DNA of 64,000 nt from JALYOC01 sp036675345 (GCA_036675345.1 JAKFFE010000019.1:62001-126000); one strand, 5' to 3'. Positions 20,325 to 30,074 are shown, counted from the stretch's first letter. Translations and numbers: made by a program. The notes: generated by a model from the sequence alone, not told the origin.

Positions 20325-22286
20325 GTGAACCACCCGAAGTGGTTGTTGCTCGCTGTGCTGGCGGTTTCTGCCTGTCGCGATCTCGATTATCCCGAAGGTG
20401 ACGAGGTGGAGAACCAACCTCCGGAGGTGGCGTTCCTCTCGCCCGCCTCCGGAGAGGTGGTCACCCTCTCGCCGATCATCTCCCTGGACGTGCGGGACCC
20501 CAACGGGATCGCCGACGTCACCCTCTACTGTGGCGGGGTGCCGATCTTCGTCTGGACCGCGCCGCCCTACCTGGGGAACGTGGATCTGGGCAGCTGCGCC
20601 GGGACCACCAACCCCCAGGGGGAGAAGGAGATCCTGATCCGGGCGGTGGCCAGGGATCTGCTGGGGCTGTCCACCACCCCCGGTCCGGAGCAGCTGGTGA
20701 AGGTGGATCTGACCGTGGCCCAGCTGAGCGTCACCGCGCCCGGGCGGGCCGCACCCAACGGACGGCTGGAGCTGCGGATCCAGAGTGACCGGCCCCTGGG
20801 CGCCTTCCCCTCGGTGCGGATCGGCAGCCTGGTGGCGGTGGTCAACCAGCGCGGCACCACCTTGACCGACTTCGACGCGGTGTTCGCGTCCCTCCCCGGC
20901 CTGGGCACCGACCTCTACGACGGCGGCACCACCGAGATCCCCCTGGAGGTGCTGGAGGAGGTGGAGCGTCCCCTGCTGGTGGAGGTGGAGGGCCACGCCA
21001 CCAGCGGCAACGTCACCCGGGTGGTGCTGCAGGTCCTGCTCTCCCGCATCGCCTGGATGCGCGCCCTGCCGGTCAGCTACCCGGGGCCCACCGGGGTCTT
21101 CCGCACCGCCTACCCCACCGCCACCGACCAGGGGCTGGTGATCCCTGCTCCCCGCAACCCGGAGAGCCCCAGCACCGGCGAGTGGCTGCCGATCCGGATG
21201 AACCAGGCCGATGGCCGCTTCGTCCCCTTCAACCCCAACGCCATCCTGGATGGAGGCTTTGCCCCGCAGGAGATGGACGCCCTGGGCCGGATCTTGATGT
21301 TTGGCTCCGACGAGGCCGGGCTGCAGCGCTACCTGTACGTGGACCCCGCCACCGAGCAGGTCCTCAGCTCCGGGGAGTACCCGGTCGACGGCATCTTCCC
21401 CCTGCACCGGGTGGGAGACATCCTCTGTACCTCCCGCGAGGACGGCGGGTTCTGCAGCGGCACCACCAACCGCAACATCACCTGCCTGACCCCCACCGGC
21501 CCGCTCGACTCCCCGGCCGCCAATACCAGCGGCGACTTCACCTACGGCCAGGGCGCCGAGAGTGTGACGTCCGGGGACACGGTGGCGGTCACCGGCTACT
21601 TCACCTGCAGCACCGATCCCTCCCCGATCCTGCTGGCCAACGCGGTCACCCCCTCGGCGGTCACCGTCCTCCCGCACCAGTTGGCCGGCTCCACCGTGGG
21701 CGATGTGTCGGTGAGCCGGATGGTGCCGCTGTCCGGGGGCGCGTTCGCGACCAGCCTGCGGATCACCTCCCGGAACGCGAACGAGACCTGGGTGCTCAAC
21801 CCGGATGGCACCCGGGGCGCGGCCTTCCTCTCCGGAGAGGCGGCCACCCGCTTCGGGGCCGATCCCACCCTGGGTGTGGATCCGCAGTTCATCGTCAGCG
21901 CCGGCGCGGACGGCAGCCTGGTCACCCTGCGCAACAACTTCCACCTCACCGTGCTGGAGCAGTGGTTCCCCGGGGAGCCCACCCCGCGCGCGTCGATCCG
22001 GTTGCTGGGCTACTACCGGCAGGCGGCCGACACCAATCAGGTGCAGAACGTGGTGCGGGGCGCCGACGGATCGATGATCGTCCAGCTGGTGGTGGCCACC
22101 GACTCCGGCGCCTCCCCCAAGCCCTTTGGGGGAGACCTGATCCTGGGGATCGATCCCCAGTTCCGCGCCCGCTGGCTCTACCGGCCGGACGCCTTCTCCT
22201 CTGGCAGCCTGTACGGGAACGCCACCTCGCCGGTCGTCTACTACCTGGACACCGGCGGCCAGCGGGTCACCGCGCTGACCCGCTGA
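20325..22286 (+). CDS. Large lipoprotein with Ig-like and propeller-like regions
   Basis: A 653-residue lipoprotein: HPKWLLLAVLAVSAC leader with a lipobox, then an Ig-like segment (NQPPEVAFLSPASGEVVTLS to VDVRDPNGIADVTLYCGG) and a long beta-rich body with repeated propeller-like stretches (MDALGRILMFGSDEAGLQRYLYVD, GAFATSLRITSRNANETWVLNPDG). Start GTG at 20325 is preferred: GGAG lies 5 bases upstream; GTG at 20319 is a minor alternative. It diverges from the PEGA gene with about 90 bases between. Role unknown. Confidence 0.75.
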   Translation: MNHPKWLLLAVLAVSACRDLDYPEGDEVENQPPEVAFLSPASGEVVTLSPIISLDVRDPNGIADVTLYCGGVPIFVWTAPPYLGNVDLGSCAGTTNPQGEKEILIRAVARDLLGLSTTPGPEQLVKVDLTVAQLSVTAPGRAAPNGRLELRIQSDRPLGAFPSVRIGSLVAVVNQRGTTLTDFDAVFASLPGLGTDLYDGGTTEIPLEVLEEVERPLLVEVEGHATSGNVTRVVLQVLLSRIAWMRALPVSYPGPTGVFRTAYPTATDQGLVIPAPRNPESPSTGEWLPIRMNQADGRFVPFNPNAILDGGFAPQEMDALGRILMFGSDEAGLQRYLYVDPATEQVLSSGEYPVDGIFPLHRVGDILCTSREDGGFCSGTTNRNITCLTPTGPLDSPAANTSGDFTYGQGAESVTSGDTVAVTGYFTCSTDPSPILLANAVTPSAVTVLPHQLAGSTVGDVSVSRMVPLSGGAFATSLRITSRNANETWVLNPDGTRGAAFLSGEAATRFGADPTLGVDPQFIVSAGADGSLVTLRNNFHLTVLEQWFPGEPTPRASIRLLGYYRQAADTNQVQNVVRGADGSMIVQLVVATDSGASPKPFGGDLILGIDPQFRARWLYRPDAFSSGSLYGNATSPVVYYLDTGGQRVTALTR

Positions 22287-22335
22287 GACGTCCCCGCCGC
22301 CGCTCTTGGGTGAACCGGAGCGGCGGGCGGGGCCA

Positions 22336-23169
22336 CTACCCCTCGGTCTTGGGAGGCTCGGCGGCCGCCTGCTCCAGCCGGGCCTCCTCCGCCGGATCCA
22401 CCGGCGGAGCGCCCATCGCGTGGTAGCCGCCGTCCACGTGGATCAGCTCCCCGGTGGTCAGCGGGAACCAGTCGGAGAGCAGCGCGCAGGCGGTCTTGGC
22501 CACCGCGTCGTGGTCTCCCTTGGAGTTCCAGCCCAGCGGGGACTGCCGGTTCCAGCCCCGCTCCAGCGAGCGGAACCCGGGGATCCCCTTGGCGGCGATG
22601 GTGGCCAACGGGCCGGCGGCCAGGGCGTTGACCCGGATCTTCTTCGGCCCCAGATCCCGCGCCAGGTAGCGCACGGTGGCCTCCAGCCCGGCCTTGCACA
22701 CCCCCATCCAGTCGTAGATCGGCCACGCCATCCGGTTGTCGAAGTCCAGGGTGAGGATCGCCCCGCCCCCGGTCATCAACGGGGCGCAGGCCACCGCCAG
22801 CTCCTTGAGCGAGAAGGTGGAGACCCGGAACGCGGTCATCACGCTCTCCCACGGGGTGTGGAGGAAGTTCCCCCCCAGCGCATCCTCCGGCGCGTAGGCC
22901 ACCGCGTGCAGCACCCCGTCCACCCGGCCCCACTTCTCCTGCAGCGAGGTGGTCAGCGCGGCGAAGTGCGCGGCGTTGGTGACGTCCAGTTCCAGCACTT
23001 CGGTCAGCCCCAACCGTTTGGCGCTTCGCTGGGTCAGCGACATGGCGCGGCCAAAGCCGGTGAGGATGATCTCCGCGCCCTGCTCCTTGGCGATCTCGGC
23101 GATCCCGTAGGCGATGGACTGCGGGGTGAGCACCCCGGTGATCAGCAGCTTCTTTCCCTGCAGCAGCAT
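22336..23169 (-). CDS. fabI: Enoyl-ACP reductase, InhA-like FabI
   Basis: A 277-residue NADH-dependent enoyl reductase of fatty-acid elongation. Rossmann motif GVLTPQSIAYGIA, LELDVTN, catalytic Tyr152 and Lys159 (Y-x6-K in YDWMGVCK), and the C-terminal PLGWN then VAKTACALLSDWFPLTTGELIHVDGGYHAMG. From memory the sequence tracks mycobacterial InhA (TGFGR, DFDNRMAWPIYDW, GWNSKGD) more closely than the E. coli FabI form. ATG at 23169 is chosen because AAGGGGG lies 5 bases upstream; an in-frame extension to 23226 lacks support. Single-gene unit. Confidence 0.93.
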   Translation of the reverse strand: MLLQGKKLLITGVLTPQSIAYGIAEIAKEQGAEIILTGFGRAMSLTQRSAKRLGLTEVLELDVTNAAHFAALTTSLQEKWGRVDGVLHAVAYAPEDALGGNFLHTPWESVMTAFRVSTFSLKELAVACAPLMTGGGAILTLDFDNRMAWPIYDWMGVCKAGLEATVRYLARDLGPKKIRVNALAAGPLATIAAKGIPGFRSLERGWNRQSPLGWNSKGDHDAVAKTACALLSDWFPLTTGELIHVDGGYHAMGAPPVDPAEEARLEQAAAEPPKTEG

Positions 23170-23328
23170 TGCGGCCCCCTTATCGGGGCGGGGTTTACCA
23201 CCCCGTGGAGTCCCGCCAAGGGGCAAGCGTGTCTAATGCGCGCTGGTAGTCCGGCAAAGAAGCCCCGCCCGGAGGGCGACAGAGCCCGTTTCAAAGGGGG
23301 GGAAAAGGGGGCGATCTGCCCGGCCTTT

Positions 23329-23340
23329 GGGTAAATACCC
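23329..23340 (+). promoter_or_regulatory. Palindrome just upstream of sucA
   Basis: GGGTA-AA-TACCC, a perfect 5+5 inverted repeat ending 8 bases before the sucA ATG. There is no Shine-Dalgarno in that interval. Could be an operator or a translational element; not matched to any known regulator. Confidence 0.3.
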
Positions 23341-23348
23341 CACCCGGC

Positions 23349-26195
23349 ATGTCGAACTTCCAAGACTCCTTCCTCTCCGGCGGAAACATCGCATTCATCG
23401 AGGGGCTCTACGCCCGTTACCTGGAGGATCCGGCTTCGGTCGACCCCAGCTGGCGGGAGATCTTCGAGGGCAACTCGGGCGGCCGCCCGATCTACGTGAA
23501 GGGCGAGGCCGCCAAGGCCCCCGCCGCAACCCGGACCGACGTCGTGCCCAAGGGGCTGCAGGCCCCCGCCGCCGGGCACCCGGAGGTGGTCTCTTCCCAG
23601 AGCATGGGGCTGCAGTTCAAGGTGGACCAGGCGGTCTACGCCTTCCGCCTCCGCGGCCACCTGCGCGCGCAGCTGGACCCGCTGGAGCGGCCCCGCCCGG
23701 CGCTGTCCCATGTGGCGGATCTGGCGCTGACCCAGGGCAACTACTTCTCCGAGGAGGAGCTGCGGCAGACGGTGGACTCCGCCGAGGTGTTCCCCCAGAA
23801 GCGGGTGGAGCTGCGGGCGCTGATCGACCGGCTGCGCGAGACCTACTCCCACCACGTGGGGGTGGAGTTCATGACCCTGCTGGACAGCGATCGCCGCCGC
23901 TGGCTGATGCCGCGGATGGAGCACGCCGCCAACCGCACCGTGTACTCGGTGGAGGAGCAGCGGCGGATCCTGACCAAGCTGGCCTACGCGGAGGGCTTCG
24001 AGCAGTTCCTCCACACCAAGTACGTGGGGGTGAAGCGCTTCTCGCTGGAGGGCGGCGAGTCGCTGATCCCGATGCTGGACGCGTTCCTGGAGACCGGCGC
24101 CGAGCATGGGATGAAGGAAGTGGTGTTCGGGATGGCCCACCGCGGCCGGCTGAACGTGCTCACCAACATCCTGGGCAAGTCGCTGGATGAGGTGTTCAGC
24201 GAGTTCGAGGGCGGCTACGACCCCAAGACCCTGATGCACCGCGGAGACGTGAAGTACCACCAGGGCTTCTCCTCCGACTACACCACCCAGAGCGGGAAGA
24301 AGCTGCACCTCTCGCTGGCCTTCAACCCCAGCCACCTGGAGGCGGTGGATCCGGTGGTGCTGGGCCGGGTGCGCGCCAAGCAGGATCGCTTCAAGGACAA
24401 CGAGCGCTACGGGGTGGTCCCGGTGTTGATCCACGGGGACGCGGCCTTCATTGGCCAGGGGGTGGTGGCGGAGACGCTGAACCTCTCCCGGCTCAAGGGC
24501 TACGACGTGGGCGGCACCATCCACATCGTGATCAACAACCAGGTGGGGTTCACCACCAACCCCAGCGACGCGCGCAGCGCGATCTACTCCACCGCGATCG
24601 CCCAGATGCTGGACATCCCGATCTTCCACGTCAACGGCGACGACCCGGAGGCCTGCGTCCACGTGATGCGGCTGGCCACCGAGTACCGCCAGAAGTTCAA
24701 GAGCGACGTGGTGATCGACCTGGTCTGCTACCGCAAGCTGGGCCACAACGAAGGCGACGAGCCGGCGTTCACCCAGCCGGAGATGTACGCGCTGATCCGC
24801 AAGCACGCCTCGCCCCGCCAGCAGTACGCGGACGCGCTGGTGGCCCAGAAGCGGCTCACCCCCGACGAGACCGCCACCATCCAGCGCGAGACCTCCGAGG
24901 ACTTCTCCGAGGCCCAGGCCCGCGCCAAGGAGAAGAGCCGGTTCCGCGAACCCTCGGCGATGGAGGGGTTGTGGAAGACCTACCGCGGCGGACCGGACCG
25001 GGAGGTCCCCCAGGTGGAGACCGGGGTCCCCACCCAGGAGCTGTCCCGGCTGCTGCGTCAGCTCAACGAGCTGCCGGCGGGGTTCAAGCCCCACCCCACC
25101 CTGGAGCGCAGCCTGCTGGCCAACCGGCTGAAGATGGCCGACGGCCAGCTTCCCCTGGACTGGTCGGCCGGTGAGAACCTGGCCTACGCCACCCTGCTCA
25201 ACCAGGGTACGTCGATCCGGCTCACCGGTCAGGATGTGGAGCGCGGGACCTTCACCCACCGCCACGCGGTGCTCAACGACGCCACCAACGGTGGTCGCCA
25301 TGTCCCGCTGCAGAACCTGGGCAAGAATCAGGGCGACTTCCGGATCTTCAACAGCCCCCTCTCCGAGATGGGCTGCCTGGGCTTCGAGTTCGGCTACAGC
25401 CTGGACTGCCCGGACTGTCTGATCGTCTGGGAGGCGCAGTTCGGTGACTTCGCCAACGGCGCGCAGGTGATCATCGACCAGTTCATGGTGGCCTCCGAGC
25501 GCAAGTGGAGCCGGCTCACCGGGCTGACCCTGCTGTTGCCGCACGGCTACGAGGGCCAGGGCCCGGAGCACTCCAGCGCCCGGCTGGAGCGCTTCCTGGA
25601 GCTGTCCGCCGACGACAACATCCAGGTCTGCTACCCCACCACCCCGGCGCAGATCTTCCACCTGCTCCGTCGGCAGGTGATGCGGCCGATCCGCAAGCCG
25701 CTGGTGGTGATGTCCCCCAAGAGCCTGCTGCGCAAGCCGGAGGTGGGCAGCTCGCTGGAGGAGCTGTCCAAGGGCAGCTTCCAGCGGGTGATCGCCGATC
25801 CCTCCAAGCCCAAGGACGTGACCCGGCTGCTGCTGTGCAGCGGCAAGGTCTACTACGACCTGGCGGCGGAGCGGGAGGCACGCAAGGACTCCACCGTGGC
25901 CATTGCCCGGCTGGAGCAGCTGCACCCCTTCCCGGAGCAGGAGCTGATGGAGCTGATCACCAGCAAACCCAAGCTCAAGGAGATCTACTGGGTCCAGGAG
26001 GAGCCGAAGAACATGGGCGCCTGGCGGTACATCTTCCCACTGCTCAACGAGCTGGTACTTCCCCAGGTGAAGAACGTCACCTTGGGGTATGTGGGCAGGG
26101 TGGAGGCGGCAAGTCCCGCCACCGGGTTCACCAAGGCGCACGAGCTCGAGCAGCGCATGATCGTCGAGCAGGCTCTCTCACGAGGTTCCAAGTAA
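23349..26195 (+). CDS. sucA: 2-oxoglutarate dehydrogenase E1 component
   Basis: A 948-residue thiamin-diphosphate E1 that decarboxylates 2-oxoglutarate and transfers the succinyl group to the E2 lipoyl arm. Evidence: amino-terminal E2-contacting peptide (IAFIEGLYARYLEDPASVDPSWREIFEG), FSLEGGESLIPMLD, GMAHRGRLNVLTN, the ThDP site GDAAFIGQGVVAETLNLS with the HIVINNQVGFTT loop, and C-terminal transketolase-like region. Length is normal. sucB starts directly after its stop codon. The dihydrolipoamide dehydrogenase (E3) gene is not in the window. No ribosome binding site is evident. Confidence 0.97.
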   Translation: MSNFQDSFLSGGNIAFIEGLYARYLEDPASVDPSWREIFEGNSGGRPIYVKGEAAKAPAATRTDVVPKGLQAPAAGHPEVVSSQSMGLQFKVDQAVYAFRLRGHLRAQLDPLERPRPALSHVADLALTQGNYFSEEELRQTVDSAEVFPQKRVELRALIDRLRETYSHHVGVEFMTLLDSDRRRWLMPRMEHAANRTVYSVEEQRRILTKLAYAEGFEQFLHTKYVGVKRFSLEGGESLIPMLDAFLETGAEHGMKEVVFGMAHRGRLNVLTNILGKSLDEVFSEFEGGYDPKTLMHRGDVKYHQGFSSDYTTQSGKKLHLSLAFNPSHLEAVDPVVLGRVRAKQDRFKDNERYGVVPVLIHGDAAFIGQGVVAETLNLSRLKGYDVGGTIHIVINNQVGFTTNPSDARSAIYSTAIAQMLDIPIFHVNGDDPEACVHVMRLATEYRQKFKSDVVIDLVCYRKLGHNEGDEPAFTQPEMYALIRKHASPRQQYADALVAQKRLTPDETATIQRETSEDFSEAQARAKEKSRFREPSAMEGLWKTYRGGPDREVPQVETGVPTQELSRLLRQLNELPAGFKPHPTLERSLLANRLKMADGQLPLDWSAGENLAYATLLNQGTSIRLTGQDVERGTFTHRHAVLNDATNGGRHVPLQNLGKNQGDFRIFNSPLSEMGCLGFEFGYSLDCPDCLIVWEAQFGDFANGAQVIIDQFMVASERKWSRLTGLTLLLPHGYEGQGPEHSSARLERFLELSADDNIQVCYPTTPAQIFHLLRRQVMRPIRKPLVVMSPKSLLRKPEVGSSLEELSKGSFQRVIADPSKPKDVTRLLLCSGKVYYDLAAEREARKDSTVAIARLEQLHPFPEQELMELITSKPKLKEIYWVQEEPKNMGAWRYIFPLLNELVLPQVKNVTLGYVGRVEAASPATGFTKAHELEQRMIVEQALSRGSK

Positions 26196-27407
26196 ATGGC
26201 CGTCTCTCTGACTGTACCGGCGTTGGGCGAGTCGATCACCGAGGCGGTGATCGGCAAGTGGAACAAGAAGGTTGGCGAGGCGGTGCAGCTCGACGAGCCG
26301 GTGGTGGTCCTGGAGACCGACAAGGTCACCGTGGACGTCCCGGCGTCGGCCGCCGGCACCCTGGAGTCGATCGCCTTCAAGGAGGGCGACAAGGTCCGGG
26401 TGGGCGATGTGCTGGGGGTGATCAACCCCTCTGGCGCGGCGGCCTCCGTGCCGGCCTCCATTCCCGCCGCCGGTCCGGCGCCGATCACTCCCCGGGAGGC
26501 GCCGGCTGCTGCTCCGGCCGCGGCCGCCTCTGGCGAGCGCGCCACCCCCACCGCCCGCAAGGTCGCGCAGGAGCGGGGGGTGGATGTGGCCACCGTGCAG
26601 GGCTCCGGCTCCGGTGGCCGGGTGATGAAGCAGGACGTGCTGGGGCATCAGCCGCCCAGCGCGCCCGCGGCCCGTCCCGCGGCGCCGTCCGGGCCCCGGC
26701 CCAAGGCGGAGCGGGAGGAGCGGGTGAAGATGACCCCGCTGCGCCGGCGCGTCGCCGAGCGGCTGCTCCAGGCGCAGTCCACCGCCGCGATGCTCACCAC
26801 CTTCAACGAGGTGGACATGGGCGCGGTGATGGAGCTGCGCAAGACCCACCAGGACAAGTTCGTGGCCAAGCACGGGATCAAGCTGGGCTTCATGAGCTTC
26901 TTCGTGCGCGCCGCGGTGGAGGCGCTCAAGGCGTTCCCGCAGATCAACGCGGAGATCGACGGCGAAGAGGTGGTGTTCAAGAACTACTACGACATCGGCG
27001 TGGCCGTCTCCGGCAGCCGCGGTCTGGTGGTCCCGGTGCTGCGCGACGCGGACACCCTCTCCCTGGCGGCGCTGGAGAAGGGGATCGGCGACCTGGGCGC
27101 GCGGGCCAAGAACGACAAGCTGACCCTCCCCGAGCTGCAGGGCGGCACCTTCACCATCAGCAACGGCGGCATCTTCGGATCGATGCTCTCCACCCCGATC
27201 CTCAACCCGCCCCAGACCGGCGTGCTGGGGATGCACAACATCGTCGAGCGCCCGGTGGCCCGGGACGGCCAGGTGGTGATCCGGCCGATCATGTTCCTGG
27301 CGTTGACCTACGATCACCGCCTGGTGGACGGCCGCGAGGCGGTGCAGTTCCTGGTGAAGATCAAGGACTGCATCGAGGATCCCACCCGGCTGCTGCTGGA
27401 GATCTGA
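26196..27407 (+). CDS. sucB: 2-oxoglutarate dehydrogenase E2 (dihydrolipoyl succinyltransferase)
   Basis: A 403-residue E2: one N-terminal lipoyl domain (lipoyl Lys in ETDKVTVDVPA), an Ala/Pro-rich linker, a peripheral-subunit-binding domain (TPTARKVAQERGVDVATVQGSG), another linker, and the catalytic domain ending with the active-site HRLVDGREAVQFL. Starts at the base after the sucA stop, so both are one operon ended by the strong terminator that follows. Complete and unremarkable. Confidence 0.97.
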   Translation: MAVSLTVPALGESITEAVIGKWNKKVGEAVQLDEPVVVLETDKVTVDVPASAAGTLESIAFKEGDKVRVGDVLGVINPSGAAASVPASIPAAGPAPITPREAPAAAPAAAASGERATPTARKVAQERGVDVATVQGSGSGGRVMKQDVLGHQPPSAPAARPAAPSGPRPKAEREERVKMTPLRRRVAERLLQAQSTAAMLTTFNEVDMGAVMELRKTHQDKFVAKHGIKLGFMSFFVRAAVEALKAFPQINAEIDGEEVVFKNYYDIGVAVSGSRGLVVPVLRDADTLSLAALEKGIGDLGARAKNDKLTLPELQGGTFTISNGGIFGSMLSTPILNPPQTGVLGMHNIVERPVARDGQVVIRPIMFLALTYDHRLVDGREAVQFLVKIKDCIEDPTRLLLEI

Positions 27408-27438
27408 TCTCCGACAGGAACCGGTAGTCCCCTTTGGA

Positions 27439-27481
27439 GGGCGGCGCGGCGCAGCAGGCCACGCCGCCCTTCGTTCTTTTT
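27439..27481 (+). terminator. Rho-independent terminator after sucAB
   Basis: Perfect 8-bp GC stem GGGCGGCG / CGCCGCCC (27439-27446 and 27462-27469) with a 15-base loop, followed at once by TTCGTTCTTTTT. Ends the sucAB transcript and insulates the next gene, whose start lies 15 bases on. Confidence 0.9.
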
Positions 27482-27495
27482 GCGGAAGGCAGCCT

Positions 27496-28278
27496 GTGCA
27501 CATCGACGCCCCCCACCTGCGCCTGGCCGGAGTGGTCACCCTGGGCCTGACCGCCACCCGGGGCCCGAAGACCGCCTACGTGTTCGATCCCCACCGGCTG
27601 GCGCTGCCCTGCTGGGCGCACGCGCTGGAGGAGGCGGGGGCCAGGGGGCCGGCCACCCTGATCACCCTGGACCGGCACTTCGACCTGGTGGTGCCGCAGG
27701 ACGTGGCGGCGATCCCGGATCGCCAGGCCGGGCTGCGCGCCCTGGATGAGCACGCGCGCTGGTCGCTGGATGTCCGCAACTACGACCACATCGTGGCGGC
27801 GATGGAGGCGGGGCTGATCGGGGACGTGGTGGCGGTGGCCCGGGCCCGTCCGCAGGGAGCGATCGGCGGCAGGAGCTACGTGGACCGCCGGGGCGGCGAA
27901 CACCGCCTGGCGCTCTCCCCCACCCTGGCCCGGATCGGCGAAGAGTGGGACGACCGCGGCGCCTCCTCCACCGGGGCCGCGGTGCGCGAGCTGCTGGAGG
28001 GCGAGGGGCCGATCCTGCTGGACGTGGACCTGGACTGCTTCACCACCGCCAGCGACGCCGACCCCACCACCGTGCTGCCCTGGCCGAAGGAGATCATCCG
28101 GGAGTTCCTGCTCGGCCCCCAGACTTCCCCCTTCTGGGAGGCGGTGCTGCCCCGGACCCTGGCCCTGACCTTCGCCCGCGAACCCCACCACTGCGGGGGG
28201 CTGCTCCCCGGAGGAAGACTGTTCGCCGACGCCGCGGAGCTGATCTTCCGGGACCTGCTGGGCGGAGAAGTTCCCTAG
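27496..28278 (+). CDS. UPF0489 family protein
   Basis: A 260-residue protein of UPF0489 (PF12640), distantly related to the arginase fold. Seen: ITLDRHFDLV and LLDVDLDCFTT, which carry the paired Asp residues that bind metal in arginase-like enzymes, and a C-terminal PHHCGGLLPGGRLF. Activity is not established. Start is GTG with GGAAGG 6 bases upstream. Its TAG stop interlocks with the stop of the convergent Omp85-like gene (shared CTAG). Confidence 0.8.
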   Translation: MHIDAPHLRLAGVVTLGLTATRGPKTAYVFDPHRLALPCWAHALEEAGARGPATLITLDRHFDLVVPQDVAAIPDRQAGLRALDEHARWSLDVRNYDHIVAAMEAGLIGDVVAVARARPQGAIGGRSYVDRRGGEHRLALSPTLARIGEEWDDRGASSTGAAVRELLEGEGPILLDVDLDCFTTASDADPTTVLPWPKEIIREFLLGPQTSPFWEAVLPRTLALTFAREPHHCGGLLPGGRLFADAAELIFRDLLGGEVP

Positions 28279-30047
28279 ATCGGATTGTCCAGGGTGCTGG
28301 GCCGCACATCGGTGATCTGCCCGAAGGAGGCGGAGATCCACCGGGTGAACGGCCGGGCCCCGGCGGGCTCATCCAGCACATAGCCGATGTCGATCCGCAG
28401 GCTCTCCTTGTCGAACTGGGGGAAGAGCAGCCGCAGCCCCAGTCCCACTGAGCGCACCCAGGCGGTCTCCGGGAACGCCGCCGCGGCGTCCATGAACAGC
28501 ACCATCCCCGCGTGGAGGGTGAACAGCTCCACCGGCCGGGTGCGGTACTCGAGGTTCACCATCGCCAGGTTCTGCCCCAGGTACTGCTCGGCGTCCGCCC
28601 CCCGGAGGCCGTTGGAGCCGCCCAGGGCGATCGGAGTCCGGCTCAGATCGTTGTCCCGGAACTCCACCACCGCGCGCAGGGCGAAGCGGCCGATCCAGAC
28701 CGGGGGCGAGACGTTGTACAGCTCCAGCGCCAGCCGGTTGTTCACGAACGGCCCCTGCAGGCCGCAGCCGGGCGCGCGATCCACGATGCGGGTGCCGGCC
28801 CCGGCGGAGAGGGTGAGCAGGTTGTCGTACGCATACAGCCGGTAGCGGGCGGTGGTGCCCACCTCCAGGTACCGCTGCGGTGAGAGCAGGGCCGGCTCCG
28901 ACCAGCGCGCGGTGAGCGAGGCGTTGGGCCCCAGCTGATAGTCCTCGGAGAGGCCGAAGGTCTCGATGTCCCGCAGCACCCGGAAGGTGGGGGTGTAGAC
29001 GCGGGCGCTGGCGATCAGCAGCGTCCCGTCCTCGCTGCGGGGCAGCCCGTTGCAGCCGAACCAGTCCCGCTGTTCGGCGGAGAGGTTGGACTCCGCCGGA
29101 GGGGTGTAGCGGCGGGAGTAGCCGGCCACCGCCCCGGTCAGATCCAGCTTCACCGAGGTCCCCAGGGAACGGGTGTAGCTGGCGTCGGCGCCCACATCGC
29201 GAAGGTCGTAGACGAAGGGGATGAATGAACTGGGCGCGGCGGCATCGGGGAACGGCAGCTGCCAGATCTCCCCGCCCCGGAACAGCCGGCGGCGCCGCAG
29301 ATCCCAGAACACCCGCAGCTGGCCCGCGGAGGGGTCGGACAGCGAGGTCAGCGGCTCCTGGGCCACCACCTGCCCAATCGTTCCCTCCGGCTTCATCGTC
29401 TCCCGGGAGAACAGCACCCGGGCGCTCTCGCTGAGCAGCCAGCTGGAGCCGAACGCCCGGCGCATGGTGAAGATCTGCCCCAGCCCGATCGTGTCCAGGC
29501 GCAGCTCGAAGTCCAAGGAGAGCTGTTGGTTGAAGCCCAGGAAGTTCTGCTCGGTGGGGCGCAGCCGCAGGTACTGGAGCAGCGACCCCTGGACCAGACT
29601 GAACTCACTGTTGAGGCGGATGCTCCAGATGTCCTTGGTGACCACCAGCACCCCCACCCGGTCCGGCGTCGAGCCTTGCACCGGCACCACCCGGGCCACC
29701 GCCAGGATGAACATCCGGCGCAGGTTGCGCTCCGACTCCTGTGCGGCCAGCGCCGCGTAGGGCTGGCCCACCTCCAGGGTCAGCTCCCGCTGCACCACGA
29801 TCGGCCGGGTCTTCACGTGCAGCGCGTTGAGCAACTGCGGATACGGATCCGTGTCCGCCACGATGTCCTCGGAGGCGATCAGGATCTCCTCGATCACCTT
29901 CCCCTCCGGCGCCGGATCGATCGATCGCCCGTGGAGTGCCAGCCCCCACCCGATCAACCGCTCCTCGTACCCACTCTCCGCCGCCAGACCGACCCGGCCC
30001 AGGCAGCAAAGCGTCAGCACCAGAGTCACCGCCCAGCCCCGAACCAT
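28275..30047 (-). CDS. Omp85/BamA-like outer-membrane barrel protein
   Basis: A 590-residue exported protein: signal peptide (WAVTLVLTLCCLGRVGLA), a POTRA-like segment (residues 70-135, VVQRELTLEVGQPYAALAAQESERNLRRMFIL), then a beta-barrel region with the surface-antigen signature near the end (GGSNGLRGADAEQYLGQNLAMVNLEYRTRP, comparable to the LRGY element of Omp85 lid motifs). Probably an accessory Omp85-family protein rather than BamA, since only one POTRA-like repeat is clear. ATG at 30047 follows GGAGG by 8 bases, deciding the start. Substrate unknown. Confidence 0.8.
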   Translation of the reverse strand: MVRGWAVTLVLTLCCLGRVGLAAESGYEERLIGWGLALHGRSIDPAPEGKVIEEILIASEDIVADTDPYPQLLNALHVKTRPIVVQRELTLEVGQPYAALAAQESERNLRRMFILAVARVVPVQGSTPDRVGVLVVTKDIWSIRLNSEFSLVQGSLLQYLRLRPTEQNFLGFNQQLSLDFELRLDTIGLGQIFTMRRAFGSSWLLSESARVLFSRETMKPEGTIGQVVAQEPLTSLSDPSAGQLRVFWDLRRRRLFRGGEIWQLPFPDAAAPSSFIPFVYDLRDVGADASYTRSLGTSVKLDLTGAVAGYSRRYTPPAESNLSAEQRDWFGCNGLPRSEDGTLLIASARVYTPTFRVLRDIETFGLSEDYQLGPNASLTARWSEPALLSPQRYLEVGTTARYRLYAYDNLLTLSAGAGTRIVDRAPGCGLQGPFVNNRLALELYNVSPPVWIGRFALRAVVEFRDNDLSRTPIALGGSNGLRGADAEQYLGQNLAMVNLEYRTRPVELFTLHAGMVLFMDAAAAFPETAWVRSVGLGLRLLFPQFDKESLRIDIGYVLDEPAGARPFTRWISASFGQITDVRPSTLDNPI

Positions 30048-30074
30048 CCGCCCATCCTCCCGCACCGCGTCACC

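Noticed and set aside
23142..26141. A minus-strand frame of about 1000 codons antisense to sucA
   Set aside because: Same cause; sucA is complete with all motifs.
27560..27640. Arginase activity for the UPF0489 protein
   Set aside because: Only paired Asp motifs are shared; family activity is not established.
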